Positions 1 through 8,002 of a DNA stretch of 23,645 nucleotides are shown piece by piece. The position numbers were made by a program, and so were the translations under genes. Each line of letters begins with the position of its first letter. Within the stretch, counting starts at the first letter, position 1. Source of the stretch: Sva-07 sp035529175. Its GTDB lineage: Bacteria > Actinomycetota > Acidimicrobiia > Acidimicrobiales > Ilumatobacteraceae. The stretch lies in the NCBI GenBank assembly GCA_035529175.1, contig DATKXG010000013.1, positions 1-23,645 of the forward strand, read 5' to 3'. A model generated the notes under the pieces. The model worked only from the letters and a program-made list of their open reading frames with translations, ran no database searches and was not told where the DNA came from.

Positions 1-198
1 CGGAGTCTCGACGACCGGAAGTTCCTCGAGAGCGGCCGACCGGAGTCCGCGGAACATCGCGCGGGAGTTGTTGATCATCGATCGCATCGCACGGGGTTGG
101 AGCGCCGCCTCCCGGTAGACGTCGGTGACGGCGGCCGGGAACCGGCTCTTGTCGACGGCCATCTGCCAGAACGCCGCACGACGCGAAGACGGTGAGTC
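1..198 (-). CDS. Alpha/beta-hydrolase fold protein, C-terminal part; apparently N-terminally truncated, runs off the window
   Basis: Read on the minus strand from about 198 down to 1, one frame is fully open with good codon use. It contains FWQMAVDKSRFP, then a helix-rich stretch (YREAALQPRAMRSMINNSRA) and ends at the window edge with ELPVVETP. This is how the lid region and the strand before the catalytic Asp look in epoxide-hydrolase/haloalkane-dehalogenase-like alpha/beta hydrolases, where the next residues are usually TLVVWG. In a complete enzyme about 130-160 residues, including the nucleophile elbow, would precede this point. Here the preceding DNA is the end of the dehydrogenase gene (stop at 197-199) and holds no such sequence. 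The first ATG in frame is at 162-160. It may be a decayed gene or a short ORF restarted at that ATG. The family call is by motif memory only. Confidence 0.5.
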
Positions 199-2689
199 AC
201 ATGCGCACGCGCTCGTTGCCCGGGTCGTACATCGACCGGAGTGACGCACGCGCCGGGAACCGTTCGCCGGCGACGACGATCTCGAAGTCGCCGTTCTCGA
301 CGAGCTCGCCGGTGACGCCGTCGGGGTGCTCGACGTAGCCGAACCCCATCGCTCCCCCGAGCGAGTGGCCGTACGCGCCCGAGCGGACGTAGCCGACCAC
401 GTTCCCGCCGAGCAGGATCGGCTCCTCTCCGTGGAGCAGCGGCTCGGGATCGGTCAGCAGGAACTGCACCAGGCGACTCGCGTACGGGCGCTGCTCGTAC
501 TGGGCGAGGAGCGCGTCGCGGCCGACGAAGCCGCCGGGCTTGTCGAAGTCGATCGCGAACTTCAGGCCGGCCTCGAGCGGCGAGTCGGAGTTCTCCATGT
601 CGAGGCCGTAGTCGAGCCGGCCGGCCTCGGTGCGGGTGCTCTCGAGCGTCGCCATACCGGCGTGGGCGAGGCCGTGCGCGGCGCCCGCCTCGACGAGGCG
701 GTCGTACACACCGAGCGCGAACTCGGTCGGCACGAACAGCTCCCAGCCGAGTTCACCGACGAAGCTCATCCGCACTGCGAGCGCGCGGGCGTGGTGGAGA
801 TCGATCTCCTGTGCGGTCAGGTACGGGAACGCCTCGTTCGACAGATCGGTGGTCGTCAGCTCGGCGAGCAGTGTCCGCGAGTTCGGACCCTGCACGCTGA
901 GCAGGGCGAAACCGGAGGTGACGTCGGTGACGTAGACCCGCGCGCCGTCGGGGGTGCCGCGTCGCAGCATCCACGCCACCCGGCGATGGAACGCCTCGGC
1001 GACGACGACCTGGAACCGGTCCTCGGCCAGCCGGGTGATCGTCACGTCGGCCATCACGCGGCCACGCTCGTTCATCCACTGCGTGTACACGCACCGGCCG
1101 ACCGGGACGGCCACGTCGTTGCCGGACAGGCGGTTCAGCACCGACTCGGCGTCGGGGCCCTGCACGAGGAACTTCGACATCGCCGACATGTCGAACAGGG
1201 CGACGTCGTTGCGCACCGAATGGTGTTCTGCAGCGTGGTACTCGAACCAGTCGGGACGCCCATACGTGTAGCGGAACTCGACCTCCGCGCCGGGCGGAGC
1301 GAAGTAGGACGTGTTCTCCCAACCGGACGACTCCGCGAACCGGGCGCCGGCGGCGACGAGGCGGTCGTGGAGCGCGGACCGCCGCACGTCGCGTGCCGTC
1401 GTCGGCTGTGAGTTCGGCCAGGATCCCGTCGAGTGGAGTCGGCCGAGCAGCTCGACGCTGCGCTCTGCGAGGTACGGCCGGCTGGTCTGCCAGCGCTGCA
1501 GGCGGGCGACGTCGACGCCGGTGACGTCGACCGGCGGTGTGCCGTCGACGATCCAGTTCGCGATGATCGAGCCAGCGCCGCCACCGGTGAGGATGCCGAG
1601 CGAGTTGAAGCCGGCGGCGACGAAGAACCCGTCGAGCTCGGGCGCCTCGCCCATCAGGAAGCCGTTGTCGGGCGTGAAGCTCTCCGGGCCGGTGAACAGC
1701 TTGCGGATACCAACGTCGGAGAGCCCCGGCAGGATCTCCATCGCGTACTCGATGAACGGTGCGAGCCGGTCCCAGTCGGAGGGGATCTCACCGAAGCTGA
1801 AGTCGTCGGGGATCCGATCGAGCGACCACGGCGCGGCGACCGGCTCGAAGAGGCCGACCATGAGACCACCGGTCTCCTCGCGGTAATAGGCGAACCGGTC
1901 GGGGTCCTCGAAGATCGGCAGGTCGGGCGACACGCCCTCGAACGGCTCGGTGATCAGGTAGGCGTGCTCGATCGCCTGGAGCGGCACCGCGACCCCCGCC
2001 ATCGCCCCGATCTGGCGGGCCCACATGCCCGCGCAGTTGACGACGTACTCGGCCTCGATCGTTCCGTGCTCGGTGACCACGCCGGTCACCCGGCCCTCGC
2101 GCTGCGTGATGCCGGTGACGGGCGCGCCCTGCACGATCCTGACGCCGAGCGCGCGAGCGCCGGCGGCCAGTGACATCGCCACGTTGTACGGGTCGGCCCG
2201 ACCCTCGCTCGCGGTGAAGAACCCGCCGAGCACGTCGGTCGGGTCGACGTGCGGCCAGAGGTCGGCCACTTCTCGTGCCGAGATCTCCTCGCGCTCGATC
2301 CCCGCCAGCCGCAGGAAATCGGCCTCGCGACGAAGCTTGTGCATACGCTCGGGATTGCTCGCGGTCTGTAGGTACCCGACCGGTTTGAACCCGGTCGAGA
2401 GCCCGGTCTCGTCCTCGAGTGCCGCGTAGAGGTCGGTCGAATACTTGGTCATCCAGGCGAGCGTCTCGGTGGTCATGCCTCCCGACACGATCAGCCCGGC
2501 CGCGTGCCACGTGGTGCCCGAGGTCAGCTGGTCGCGTTCGAGCAGGACGACGTCGGTCCAGCCGAGATGTGCGAGGTGATACGCGACGCTGGTGCCGATC
2601 ACGCCACCGCCGATGATCACGACCCGCGCCGACCTCGGAAAGGTGTCCGCCGATCCACTCACATGTGCCGCTGTCGTCGCCGTTCCCAT
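197..2689 (-). CDS. FAD-dependent dimethylglycine/sarcosine dehydrogenase-like protein with C-terminal GcvT domain
   Basis: Predicted flavoenzyme that oxidatively demethylates an N-methylated glycine (dimethylglycine or sarcosine). Its C-terminal aminomethyltransferase-like half would pass the one-carbon unit to tetrahydrofolate. From the chosen start the protein has about 830 residues. A DAO-type Rossmann motif (VVIIGGGVIGTSVAYHLAHLG) lies near residues 23-43, followed by SGTTWHAAG. The His of that motif (about residue 62) is the usual covalent FAD attachment site in DMGDH/SARDH. A GcvT-like region covers roughly residues 440-820 (FRYTYGRPDWFEYHAAEH, then FDMSAMSKFLVQGP and YTQWMNERGRVMADVT). 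Length and domain order match the family. I chose ATG 2689 because AGGA lies 7 nt upstream; an in-frame start at 2716 is possible. It is the last intact gene of a minus-strand run, 57 nt after the regulator. Exact substrate is not determinable from sequence. Confidence 0.9.
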   Translation of the reverse strand: MGTATTAAHVSGSADTFPRSARVVIIGGGVIGTSVAYHLAHLGWTDVVLLERDQLTSGTTWHAAGLIVSGGMTTETLAWMTKYSTDLYAALEDETGLSTGFKPVGYLQTASNPERMHKLRREADFLRLAGIEREEISAREVADLWPHVDPTDVLGGFFTASEGRADPYNVAMSLAAGARALGVRIVQGAPVTGITQREGRVTGVVTEHGTIEAEYVVNCAGMWARQIGAMAGVAVPLQAIEHAYLITEPFEGVSPDLPIFEDPDRFAYYREETGGLMVGLFEPVAAPWSLDRIPDDFSFGEIPSDWDRLAPFIEYAMEILPGLSDVGIRKLFTGPESFTPDNGFLMGEAPELDGFFVAAGFNSLGILTGGGAGSIIANWIVDGTPPVDVTGVDVARLQRWQTSRPYLAERSVELLGRLHSTGSWPNSQPTTARDVRRSALHDRLVAAGARFAESSGWENTSYFAPPGAEVEFRYTYGRPDWFEYHAAEHHSVRNDVALFDMSAMSKFLVQGPDAESVLNRLSGNDVAVPVGRCVYTQWMNERGRVMADVTITRLAEDRFQVVVAEAFHRRVAWMLRRGTPDGARVYVTDVTSGFALLSVQGPNSRTLLAELTTTDLSNEAFPYLTAQEIDLHHARALAVRMSFVGELGWELFVPTEFALGVYDRLVEAGAAHGLAHAGMATLESTRTEAGRLDYGLDMENSDSPLEAGLKFAIDFDKPGGFVGRDALLAQYEQRPYASRLVQFLLTDPEPLLHGEEPILLGGNVVGYVRSGAYGHSLGGAMGFGYVEHPDGVTGELVENGDFEIVVAGERFPARASLRSMYDPGNERVRM

Positions 2690-2746
2690 GCAACCATCCT
2701 CGCGAGTACGGACCATGCCGACGCAATACGGCGTCGGTCGGCCGGG

Positions 2747-5290
2747 TCAGCTCCCGACGGCGAGCAGGGTGTTGCGCGTCCGGTGGACGAGCTCGGCCAA
2801 CGGGAGTTGGACGCCCTGCATCGCGAGCTCGGCAGCGCGCTCGGCGCCGAACCGCTCGAGCAGCGACTCCCTGGTGTCCACTGCCGTGCGCAGCACGGAG
2901 GGCATCCCGGGCGGAGCATCGACACTCGAGTGGAGTTCGATCGCACCGAGGACCTCGGCGGCTTGCTCGTGCTGCTCGAGACGGTCGAGGGCGATCACAC
3001 ATCGAGAGAGCGTCAGCCACTGCTGCGCCCATTCCCCCGCCCGGTACCAGGCATCGACGGTGTCGGCGAGCCCGGCACACCCGCGAACGAGATCGCCCAT
3101 GCAGACGCGGAGGCTGCTCGCCTCGGTTCGGGCGAACGCGCTCATCCACCGGTTGCCGGCCGAGCGGGCGAGCCGGTCAGCCGAGGCGAACGCGTCGAGC
3201 GCCACCGCGTCGTCGTCGCGAGTGGCGAATCCCTTCGCCGTCCACGCGCTCGCGAGGTCGGTCGGATTCGCCGTCTCACGAGCGACCTCGAACGCGGCCT
3301 CGTAGCGGGTGCGGGCGAGGTCGATGTCGCCGATCGACGCCGCCGAGATCGACGACATGTAGTAGGCGTGTGCACGTTGCGCTGCGTTCCCCGACGCCTC
3401 GGCGATCGGAACGAGCCGGTGGCACATCTCGTTGCCGGCGTCGAGCTTCCCCCGGATGTACAGGACGTTGCCCAGCACACGTTCCGCGAGCCCGAGCGGT
3501 TCGAGGCCCTGGGTCTGTTCGTCGTCGAGGGCAGCGCCGGCCATCTCGAACGCTCGGTCGAACTCACCGCGCACCCAGGCGCCGTACGCGCTGACCCCGG
3601 TGAGGGTGGGGCGCAGTGGATGCGCCTCGTCGGCGACCACACCCAACGTTGCGTCGGCCCACGCGAACACCTCGTACCGCATCGCGCGCATCGCGTACTC
3701 GCGGATCGAGGTGATCAACCCGAGCGCGGTGTCGACATCGCCGACATCGCCCGCGAATCGCTGCGCGGCGCGCAGGTCGGCGAAGGAGCCGTCGATACGG
3801 CGAACCGCGGCTGGTTCGTCGACGGTCTGCATCACGCGTTCGAAGTCCTTCGCCACCGAGGCGAAGTGCGCCGCGTGGCGGCCGAAGAGATCGACGTTCG
3901 ACAGGTCATCGAGGCGTGACCGGCCGAACTCGCGGAGGGTTTCCAGCATCTCGTAGCGCGTCCCACCCGACGCGGGATGTCGCACCGAGATCATCGACCG
4001 CTGGCTCAGACCGGTGAGCAGATCGAGCACGTCGGGCTCGTCGCACACGGCCTCGGCCGCGTCGAGATCGAACGGTCCGGCGAAGACGGCGAGTTCCGCG
4101 AACAGGCGCTGCTCGTCGGCGTCGAGCAGGTCGTACGACCAGCTGATCGTGTCGTGCAACCGGCGATGTCGAGGGTCGGCACCACGGCGGACCGCCTGCA
4201 GCAGACGCAACCGTTCGTCGAGGCGCCGGGCGATGTCGGTGACGTCGAGCGCAGCGGTGCGCGACGCGGCGAGTTCGAGTGCGAGCGGGATCCCGTCGAG
4301 CCGGCGGCAGATCTCGACGACGGCCGCAGCGTTCGCCGCCGTGAGCTGGAATCGGGCGTCGGCGGCATGGGCTCGCTCGACGAAGAGGCTCACGGCGGGC
4401 ACCGCGGCGAGTTCGTCGAGCTCGAGGTCGTCCAGCCCGCTGACGTCGAGCGGCTCGACGTGGTATACCCGTTCGCCGGCGATGGCCAGCGCTTCACGGC
4501 TCGTCGCGAGGATCGTGACGTCGGACGAGGTCTGGAGAATTCGCTCCGCCAGTGCAGCGACCGGTTCCACGAGATGTTCGCAGTTGTCGAGGACGAGCAG
4601 CAGTTCCTGGGGCCGGAGCAGGTCGATGATGGCGACGTCGATCGACTCGTGCTGGCGGACGCTGACGTCGAGTTCCGTCGCCACGGCCGCGAGCGCTTCG
4701 TGAGGAGTGCCGACGCCGACGAGTTCGACCAGCGCGACAGCATCCCGGTAGCCCGACGCGGTCCGCCGCGCCAGCTCGAGGGCCAACGACGTCTTGCCGA
4801 CTCCCCCGGGTCCGACGATCGTGAGGAGCCGGGCCTCGCAAAGCTCGGTGGCCAACTCGGCGAGCATGTCCTCGCGACCCACCAGGCCGTGAACGGCGAG
4901 GGGGATCGCCGAACGATGTGCCGACGAGGCCGAGGGCCCGGGTCGACGCTGGTCGTCGACGTTGCTGCCGTCGAGGTCGTCGCGCTCGACCACGGAAGCG
5001 ACGAACTCGTACCCCTTGCCGTGCACCGTGCGGATGATCCGCTGCGCCGTACCGTCGTCACCGACAGCACGACGTGCGGACTTCACCCGCGACGTGAGTG
5101 CCGATTCGCTGACGAAGCGGTCGCCCCAGACGGTGTCGAGGAGTTCCTCCTTCGTCACCAGCTGGCCGCGATGCTCGATCAGGCAGTGCAGCAGATCGAA
5201 CACCTGCGGCTCCACGGCGATCGGCTCGCCCCCGCGCCGCAGCAGTACCCGACCCGGATCGAGTTCGCAATCGTCGAACTGGTAGATCAA
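2747..5290 (-). CDS. AfsR-like transcriptional regulator: winged-helix DNA-binding domain, NB-ARC ATPase, TPR-like tail
   Basis: Large cytoplasmic regulator of 847 residues. Residues 1-100 form an OmpR/Trans_Reg_C winged helix (VFDLLHCLIEHRGQLVTKEE, ending RTVHGKGYEFVA). An STAND-type ATPase follows, with Walker A GPGGVGKTS at about 160-168 and Walker B LLLVLDN at about 231-236. The C-terminal half is helix-rich and Ala-rich, as in TPR-like ligand- or partner-binding tails. No bacterial transcriptional activation domain of the SARP type is visible after the winged helix, so it is closer to the winged-helix/NB-ARC class than to classical AfsR. The start is TTG (5290-5288) with a G-rich GGGGAG just upstream. 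It lies 36 nt after the OsmC-like gene and 57 nt before the dehydrogenase, all codirectional, so it may control this cluster. Target and signal are unknown. Confidence 0.88.
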   Translation of the reverse strand: MIYQFDDCELDPGRVLLRRGGEPIAVEPQVFDLLHCLIEHRGQLVTKEELLDTVWGDRFVSESALTSRVKSARRAVGDDGTAQRIIRTVHGKGYEFVASVVERDDLDGSNVDDQRRPGPSASSAHRSAIPLAVHGLVGREDMLAELATELCEARLLTIVGPGGVGKTSLALELARRTASGYRDAVALVELVGVGTPHEALAAVATELDVSVRQHESIDVAIIDLLRPQELLLVLDNCEHLVEPVAALAERILQTSSDVTILATSREALAIAGERVYHVEPLDVSGLDDLELDELAAVPAVSLFVERAHAADARFQLTAANAAAVVEICRRLDGIPLALELAASRTAALDVTDIARRLDERLRLLQAVRRGADPRHRRLHDTISWSYDLLDADEQRLFAELAVFAGPFDLDAAEAVCDEPDVLDLLTGLSQRSMISVRHPASGGTRYEMLETLREFGRSRLDDLSNVDLFGRHAAHFASVAKDFERVMQTVDEPAAVRRIDGSFADLRAAQRFAGDVGDVDTALGLITSIREYAMRAMRYEVFAWADATLGVVADEAHPLRPTLTGVSAYGAWVRGEFDRAFEMAGAALDDEQTQGLEPLGLAERVLGNVLYIRGKLDAGNEMCHRLVPIAEASGNAAQRAHAYYMSSISAASIGDIDLARTRYEAAFEVARETANPTDLASAWTAKGFATRDDDAVALDAFASADRLARSAGNRWMSAFARTEASSLRVCMGDLVRGCAGLADTVDAWYRAGEWAQQWLTLSRCVIALDRLEQHEQAAEVLGAIELHSSVDAPPGMPSVLRTAVDTRESLLERFGAERAAELAMQGVQLPLAELVHRTRNTLLAVGS

Positions 5291-5326
5291 GACTCCCCCC
5301 GCCGGGAGACTAGTGCTGCGTTGCGC

Positions 5327-5923
5327 TCAGGCCTTCGGCGTGACGACGACGCTGGTCGGAGACGTGAGCATGTCGAACACGGCCGAGCGCTTGGCCGAGG
5401 CGGTGATCAGCGCATCGAGTGCGTCGCGAGGGGCATCGCCGTCGATGTCGACCTCGACCTCGACCGACGAGAAGCCATTGCGCACGTCGGGGTCGATGCC
5501 GAGCACTCCCTGCACGTCGATCTTGCCCCGTGCGACCGTATCGATCCTCGACAGCTTGATCCCGCGGTTCGCGGCGGTCGTCGCCACGCCGGCGGCGAGG
5601 CAGGCAGCGAGGGCATGGAGCACATACTCCTGCGGCGTCGGGCCGTGGCCGTGGCCGAGCGTGGGGTGGTCGGCCGACGCGGTGAACTCGGCGACGTGAA
5701 AGTGGTCGGTGCCGACGCCGTACCACTCGTGGATGGTCGACGTGGTGCCTGTCCCTTCGATCCACTCGTTGCGCGCCGTGAACTGGAACGCGGCGAGTTC
5801 GGGGTTGTCGGTGAGCTTGGCGATGGTGCCGCGCAGCTTCTCGACGGGGACCCCGTTGAACTCGGCGGGAGCGGCCGGGGCCTCGGACATGGAAGTGGTG
5901 GTGGTTGTTGTGGTGGTGGTCAT
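5327..5923 (-). CDS. OsmC-family protein with poly-Thr N-terminus (copy 1)
   Basis: 198 residues. OsmC/Ohr proteins are small cytoplasmic thiol enzymes that reduce organic hydroperoxides using two cysteines. This copy has one Cys only (about residue 108, in HALAACLAAGV), the position of the first active-site Cys. The second Cys motif is replaced by AKRSAVFDML, so it probably is not a classical two-Cys peroxidase. GIDPDVRNGFSSVEVEVDID matches the family's central strand. The N-terminus starts with Met and nine Thr, encoded by an ACC-type repeat, outside the conserved fold. The start is well supported: AGGAGG lies 8 nt upstream. It follows the monooxygenase gene by 48 nt and precedes the regulator by 36 nt. 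It is a paralogue of the protein at 7252-7833. Confidence 0.9.
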   Translation of the reverse strand: MTTTTTTTTTSMSEAPAAPAEFNGVPVEKLRGTIAKLTDNPELAAFQFTARNEWIEGTGTTSTIHEWYGVGTDHFHVAEFTASADHPTLGHGHGPTPQEYVLHALAACLAAGVATTAANRGIKLSRIDTVARGKIDVQGVLGIDPDVRNGFSSVEVEVDIDGDAPRDALDALITASAKRSAVFDMLTSPTSVVVTPKA

Positions 5924-5945
5924 TGCAGGTTCCTCCTGTGGTGGT

Positions 5946-5963
5946 TGATTGATTGATTGGTGG
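5946..5963. repeat. Short (TTGA)n tandem repeat in the OsmC-1 leader
   Basis: About four units of TTGA/ATTG (ttgattgattgattgg) lie in the 48-nt gap between the monooxygenase stop and the ribosome binding site of OsmC copy 1. On the transcribed minus strand this reads as AATC repeats just before a CCACCA stretch. It is AT-rich compared with its surroundings. It could be slippage-prone or simply a spacer; nothing shows a function. Confidence 0.5.
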
Positions 5964-5971
5964 TGGGGATC

Positions 5972-7210
5972 TCAGCTCGCCGCGGTGGCGAGCGTGTCGA
6001 GGTGCTGGGCGAGGTGGCCGGACAAGTCCTGAGCGTCGGGGCCGACGCCGTCGAGGAAGCTCGACTTGCGGCGCCGGGCGAACGGCAGGCCGAGGACGTA
6101 CATCCCGGGGCGGTTCATCACGCCGCCGTCGTGGACGATCTGGCCCTTGCGGTCGAGGAGGTCGCCCTCGAGCCACGGATAGTCGGGGCGGAAACCCGTG
6201 GCCCAGACGACGGTGTCGACCGAACCGAAGTCGAGGGTTGTGGGAGCGGTCGGCAGCACTGTGCGTTCGGGGCGCTCGGGTGCGGCGAGCTCGGCGTCGA
6301 GCCCGTGGTCGGCGGCGAATTCGTCGATCGTGTCGAGCAGGCGCCCGAGCTTGAGGTCGGCGGCGGCGCAGAAGTTGGTGAACGAGCCCGAGAACTGGGC
6401 GGTCGTACCGCTCACGCCGGCGAAGCGACCGACCAGCTCGACGCCGACACCGTGGAGCGCATTGAGGTCGAGGGTCCGTTTCTCGGGTGTGCCGACCAGT
6501 TGGAGCGACGGCAGGCGCCGGGCCCGGCCGATGTCCTCCATCTCGTCGTAACGCTCGTCGAGGATGCCGACGGTGTCCATCCACCAGTGGATGTCCATCC
6601 CGCGGTACGTGCGGGGCAGACGGACGTGGTCGCCGACGGCGATGACCACGTCGCGACCGTGCCGTCGCAGCTCGTCCGCGATCTGCGCGCCCGAGGCCGA
6701 CCCTCCGACGACGAGGACTCGTCCGTTGCCGAGGGCGTCAGGGTTCCGGTAGTCGATGGGCGTGAGCTGATGCATTCGACTCGGGAGTTCGGCGGCGATG
6801 GCAGGGATGCGCGGAGTGCTGCATGCCCCGGTCGCCACCACCACCGCCGCGCTGTCGATCACCCCTGTCGTGGTGGTTGTGCGGAAGCCGCTGCTGGTGG
6901 TCACGACCGACTCCACCTCGGTGTGAGTGCGCACGGGGGCGTCGATTCGCTCGCCGTACCCGGCAAGGAACCCGATCACCTCCTGGGCGGTCATGTACCC
7001 GTCGGGGTCGTTGCCCTCGTAGCGATGCGACGGCAGCCGCGTCATCCAGTTGGGGGTGAGAAGCCGGAGCGAGTCCCACCGTTCCGTCCGCCACGAATTG
7101 GCGACCTCGCCGCGTTCGAGCACGACGTGGTCGATCGAGCGTTCGGTGAGGCAGCGGCTCATGGCGAGACCGGCCTGGCCGGCGCCGATGATCGTGACGG
7201 TGGTGTGCAT
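5972..7210 (-). CDS. Flavin-containing monooxygenase-like FAD/NAD(P)-binding oxidoreductase (CzcO/FMO type)
   Basis: 412 residues from ATG 7210, which has GGAG 8 nt upstream. Features in order: FAD-binding Rossmann motif IIGAGQAG at 8-14, an ELR/NSW segment typical of FMO/CzcO proteins (NSWRTERWDSLRLLTPNW, about 38-55), ATG motif VVVATGAC at 123-130, second (NADPH) Rossmann motif VVGGSASGAQIADEL at 167-181, and a late ATGFRPDYPW motif at 337-346. This layout is that of class B flavoprotein monooxygenases and related flavoproteins, which use NADPH and O2 to oxygenate S, N or carbonyl substrates. The full Baeyer-Villiger fingerprint is not evident. It sits between two OsmC-like genes, 41 nt after one and 48 nt before the other, so the three are probably cotranscribed. 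The association suggests a reactive sulfur or hydroperoxide substrate, which is inference only. Confidence 0.9.
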   Translation of the reverse strand: MHTTVTIIGAGQAGLAMSRCLTERSIDHVVLERGEVANSWRTERWDSLRLLTPNWMTRLPSHRYEGNDPDGYMTAQEVIGFLAGYGERIDAPVRTHTEVESVVTTSSGFRTTTTTGVIDSAAVVVATGACSTPRIPAIAAELPSRMHQLTPIDYRNPDALGNGRVLVVGGSASGAQIADELRRHGRDVVIAVGDHVRLPRTYRGMDIHWWMDTVGILDERYDEMEDIGRARRLPSLQLVGTPEKRTLDLNALHGVGVELVGRFAGVSGTTAQFSGSFTNFCAAADLKLGRLLDTIDEFAADHGLDAELAAPERPERTVLPTAPTTLDFGSVDTVVWATGFRPDYPWLEGDLLDRKGQIVHDGGVMNRPGMYVLGLPFARRRKSSFLDGVGPDAQDLSGHLAQHLDTLATAAS

Positions 7211-7251
7211 GGGACTCGCTCCGTGGGTGAGGTCGGTTCGGCAACCGACGA

Positions 7252-7833
7252 TCAGGCGACCTCGACGGTCACGTTGGTGGGGTTGGTGACGATGTCGAAC
7301 ACCGCCGAGCGCTTCTGGCTCTGGGCGACGACGGCTTCGATCTCCTCGCGGGTGGCGTTGGCGTCGATGTCGTAGCGGACGGTGATGCCGTTGAAGCCGT
7401 TGCGCACGTCGCCGTCGATGCCGAGGATTCCCTGGAGGTCCATGTCGCCGGCGATGGTCGCCTTGACCGACCGGAGCTGGATCCCGCGATTCTGGGCGAC
7501 CGAGGCGATGCCGGCGGTCAGACAGCCGACGAGGCTGACGAGCACCATCTCCGGTGGGCTGATGCCGTGGTCCTCCGAGGCGAAGATCTGCGGGTGGTCG
7601 GTGTCGAGCACGAAGGCACGGCGGTGGGTCTGCTCCTCGCCGATGCCGAAGAACTTCTCGACGGTGGTCGAGGCGTGGGTGCCGTTCACCCACTCCGACT
7701 GGGCGCTGAACGTGAACGCTGCAGCAGCCGGCATGGCGGTCATTGCCTCGCGGGCACCGAGGAGCGCCTCGACGTTGACACCGTTGTCGACGGAGTCCTG
7801 GCTCGTGCTGTCGGTGGTGGTGATGGTGGTCAT
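7252..7833 (-). CDS. OsmC-family protein with Thr-rich N-terminus (copy 2)
   Basis: 193 residues, clearly paralogous to copy 1 at 5327-5923: both share SEW/NEW plus a (D/N)G-like block, the single Cys in a (A/G)CLxAG context (about residue 104 here), GIDGDVRNGFNGITVRYDID, and KRSAVFD(I/M) in place of the second active-site Cys motif. The N-terminus MTTITTTDSTS is again Thr-rich. The start is supported by AGGAA about 8 nt upstream. It is the first gene of the minus-strand run, with the monooxygenase 41 nt downstream. The divergent promoter region on its upstream side carries the nested CACGTG palindrome. Role probably in thiol or peroxide chemistry, but the loss of one Cys argues against standard Ohr activity. 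Confidence 0.9.
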   Translation of the reverse strand: MTTITTTDSTSQDSVDNGVNVEALLGAREAMTAMPAAAAFTFSAQSEWVNGTHASTTVEKFFGIGEEQTHRRAFVLDTDHPQIFASEDHGISPPEMVLVSLVGCLTAGIASVAQNRGIQLRSVKATIAGDMDLQGILGIDGDVRNGFNGITVRYDIDANATREEIEAVVAQSQKRSAVFDIVTNPTNVTVEVA

Positions 7834-7914
7834 CGGGATGGTTCCTTCCGGTTCGCGGCGTCCGGTGGGGACGTCGTGGTTGACGACTCCACCTTGAACG
7901 AGCCCGGCCGACGA

Positions 7915-7972
7915 GTCTTGGAGAGCACGTGACGAACACGTGGAGATCCGATCTCCACGTGTCCTCCAAGAC
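7915..7972. promoter_or_regulatory. Nested palindrome with three CACGTG cores in the divergent promoter region (putative operator)
   Basis: A perfect 12-nt inverted repeat, ACACGTGGAGAT-ccg-ATCTCCACGTGT, lies at 7936-7962. Around it, outer arms GTCTTGGAGAGCACGTG (7915-7931) and its near-complement at 7956-7972 match in 15 of 17 positions. CACGTG occurs at 7926, 7937 and 7956, so the centres are 11 and 19 nt apart, close to one and two helical turns. It lies between the divergent OsmC-2 gene (start 7833) and the methyltransferase (start 8003) and covers the expected -35 area of the latter. The geometry suits a dimeric regulator binding cooperatively. Which regulator is not shown. Confidence 0.7.
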
Positions 7973-7990
7973 CTCGGCGCCTCCGATCGT

Positions 7991-7996
7991 CATGGT
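7991..7996 (+). promoter_or_regulatory. -10-like hexamer for a leaderless methyltransferase mRNA
   Basis: CATGGT is followed by exactly 6 nt (ggaggc) and the ATG at 8003. The GGAGG is too close to the start (1 nt) for normal Shine-Dalgarno use. The same hexamer form (A at position 2, T at position 6) precedes several other starts here. Confidence 0.4.
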
Positions 7997-8002
7997 GGAG
8001 GC

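Noticed and set aside
3977..5956. Long plus-strand open frame (659 codons) opposite the AfsR-like regulator and OsmC-1
   Set aside because: It is rich in Arg, Asp, Glu and Gly with no domain, as expected for the complement of GC-rich coding DNA; the minus-strand genes have clear motifs.
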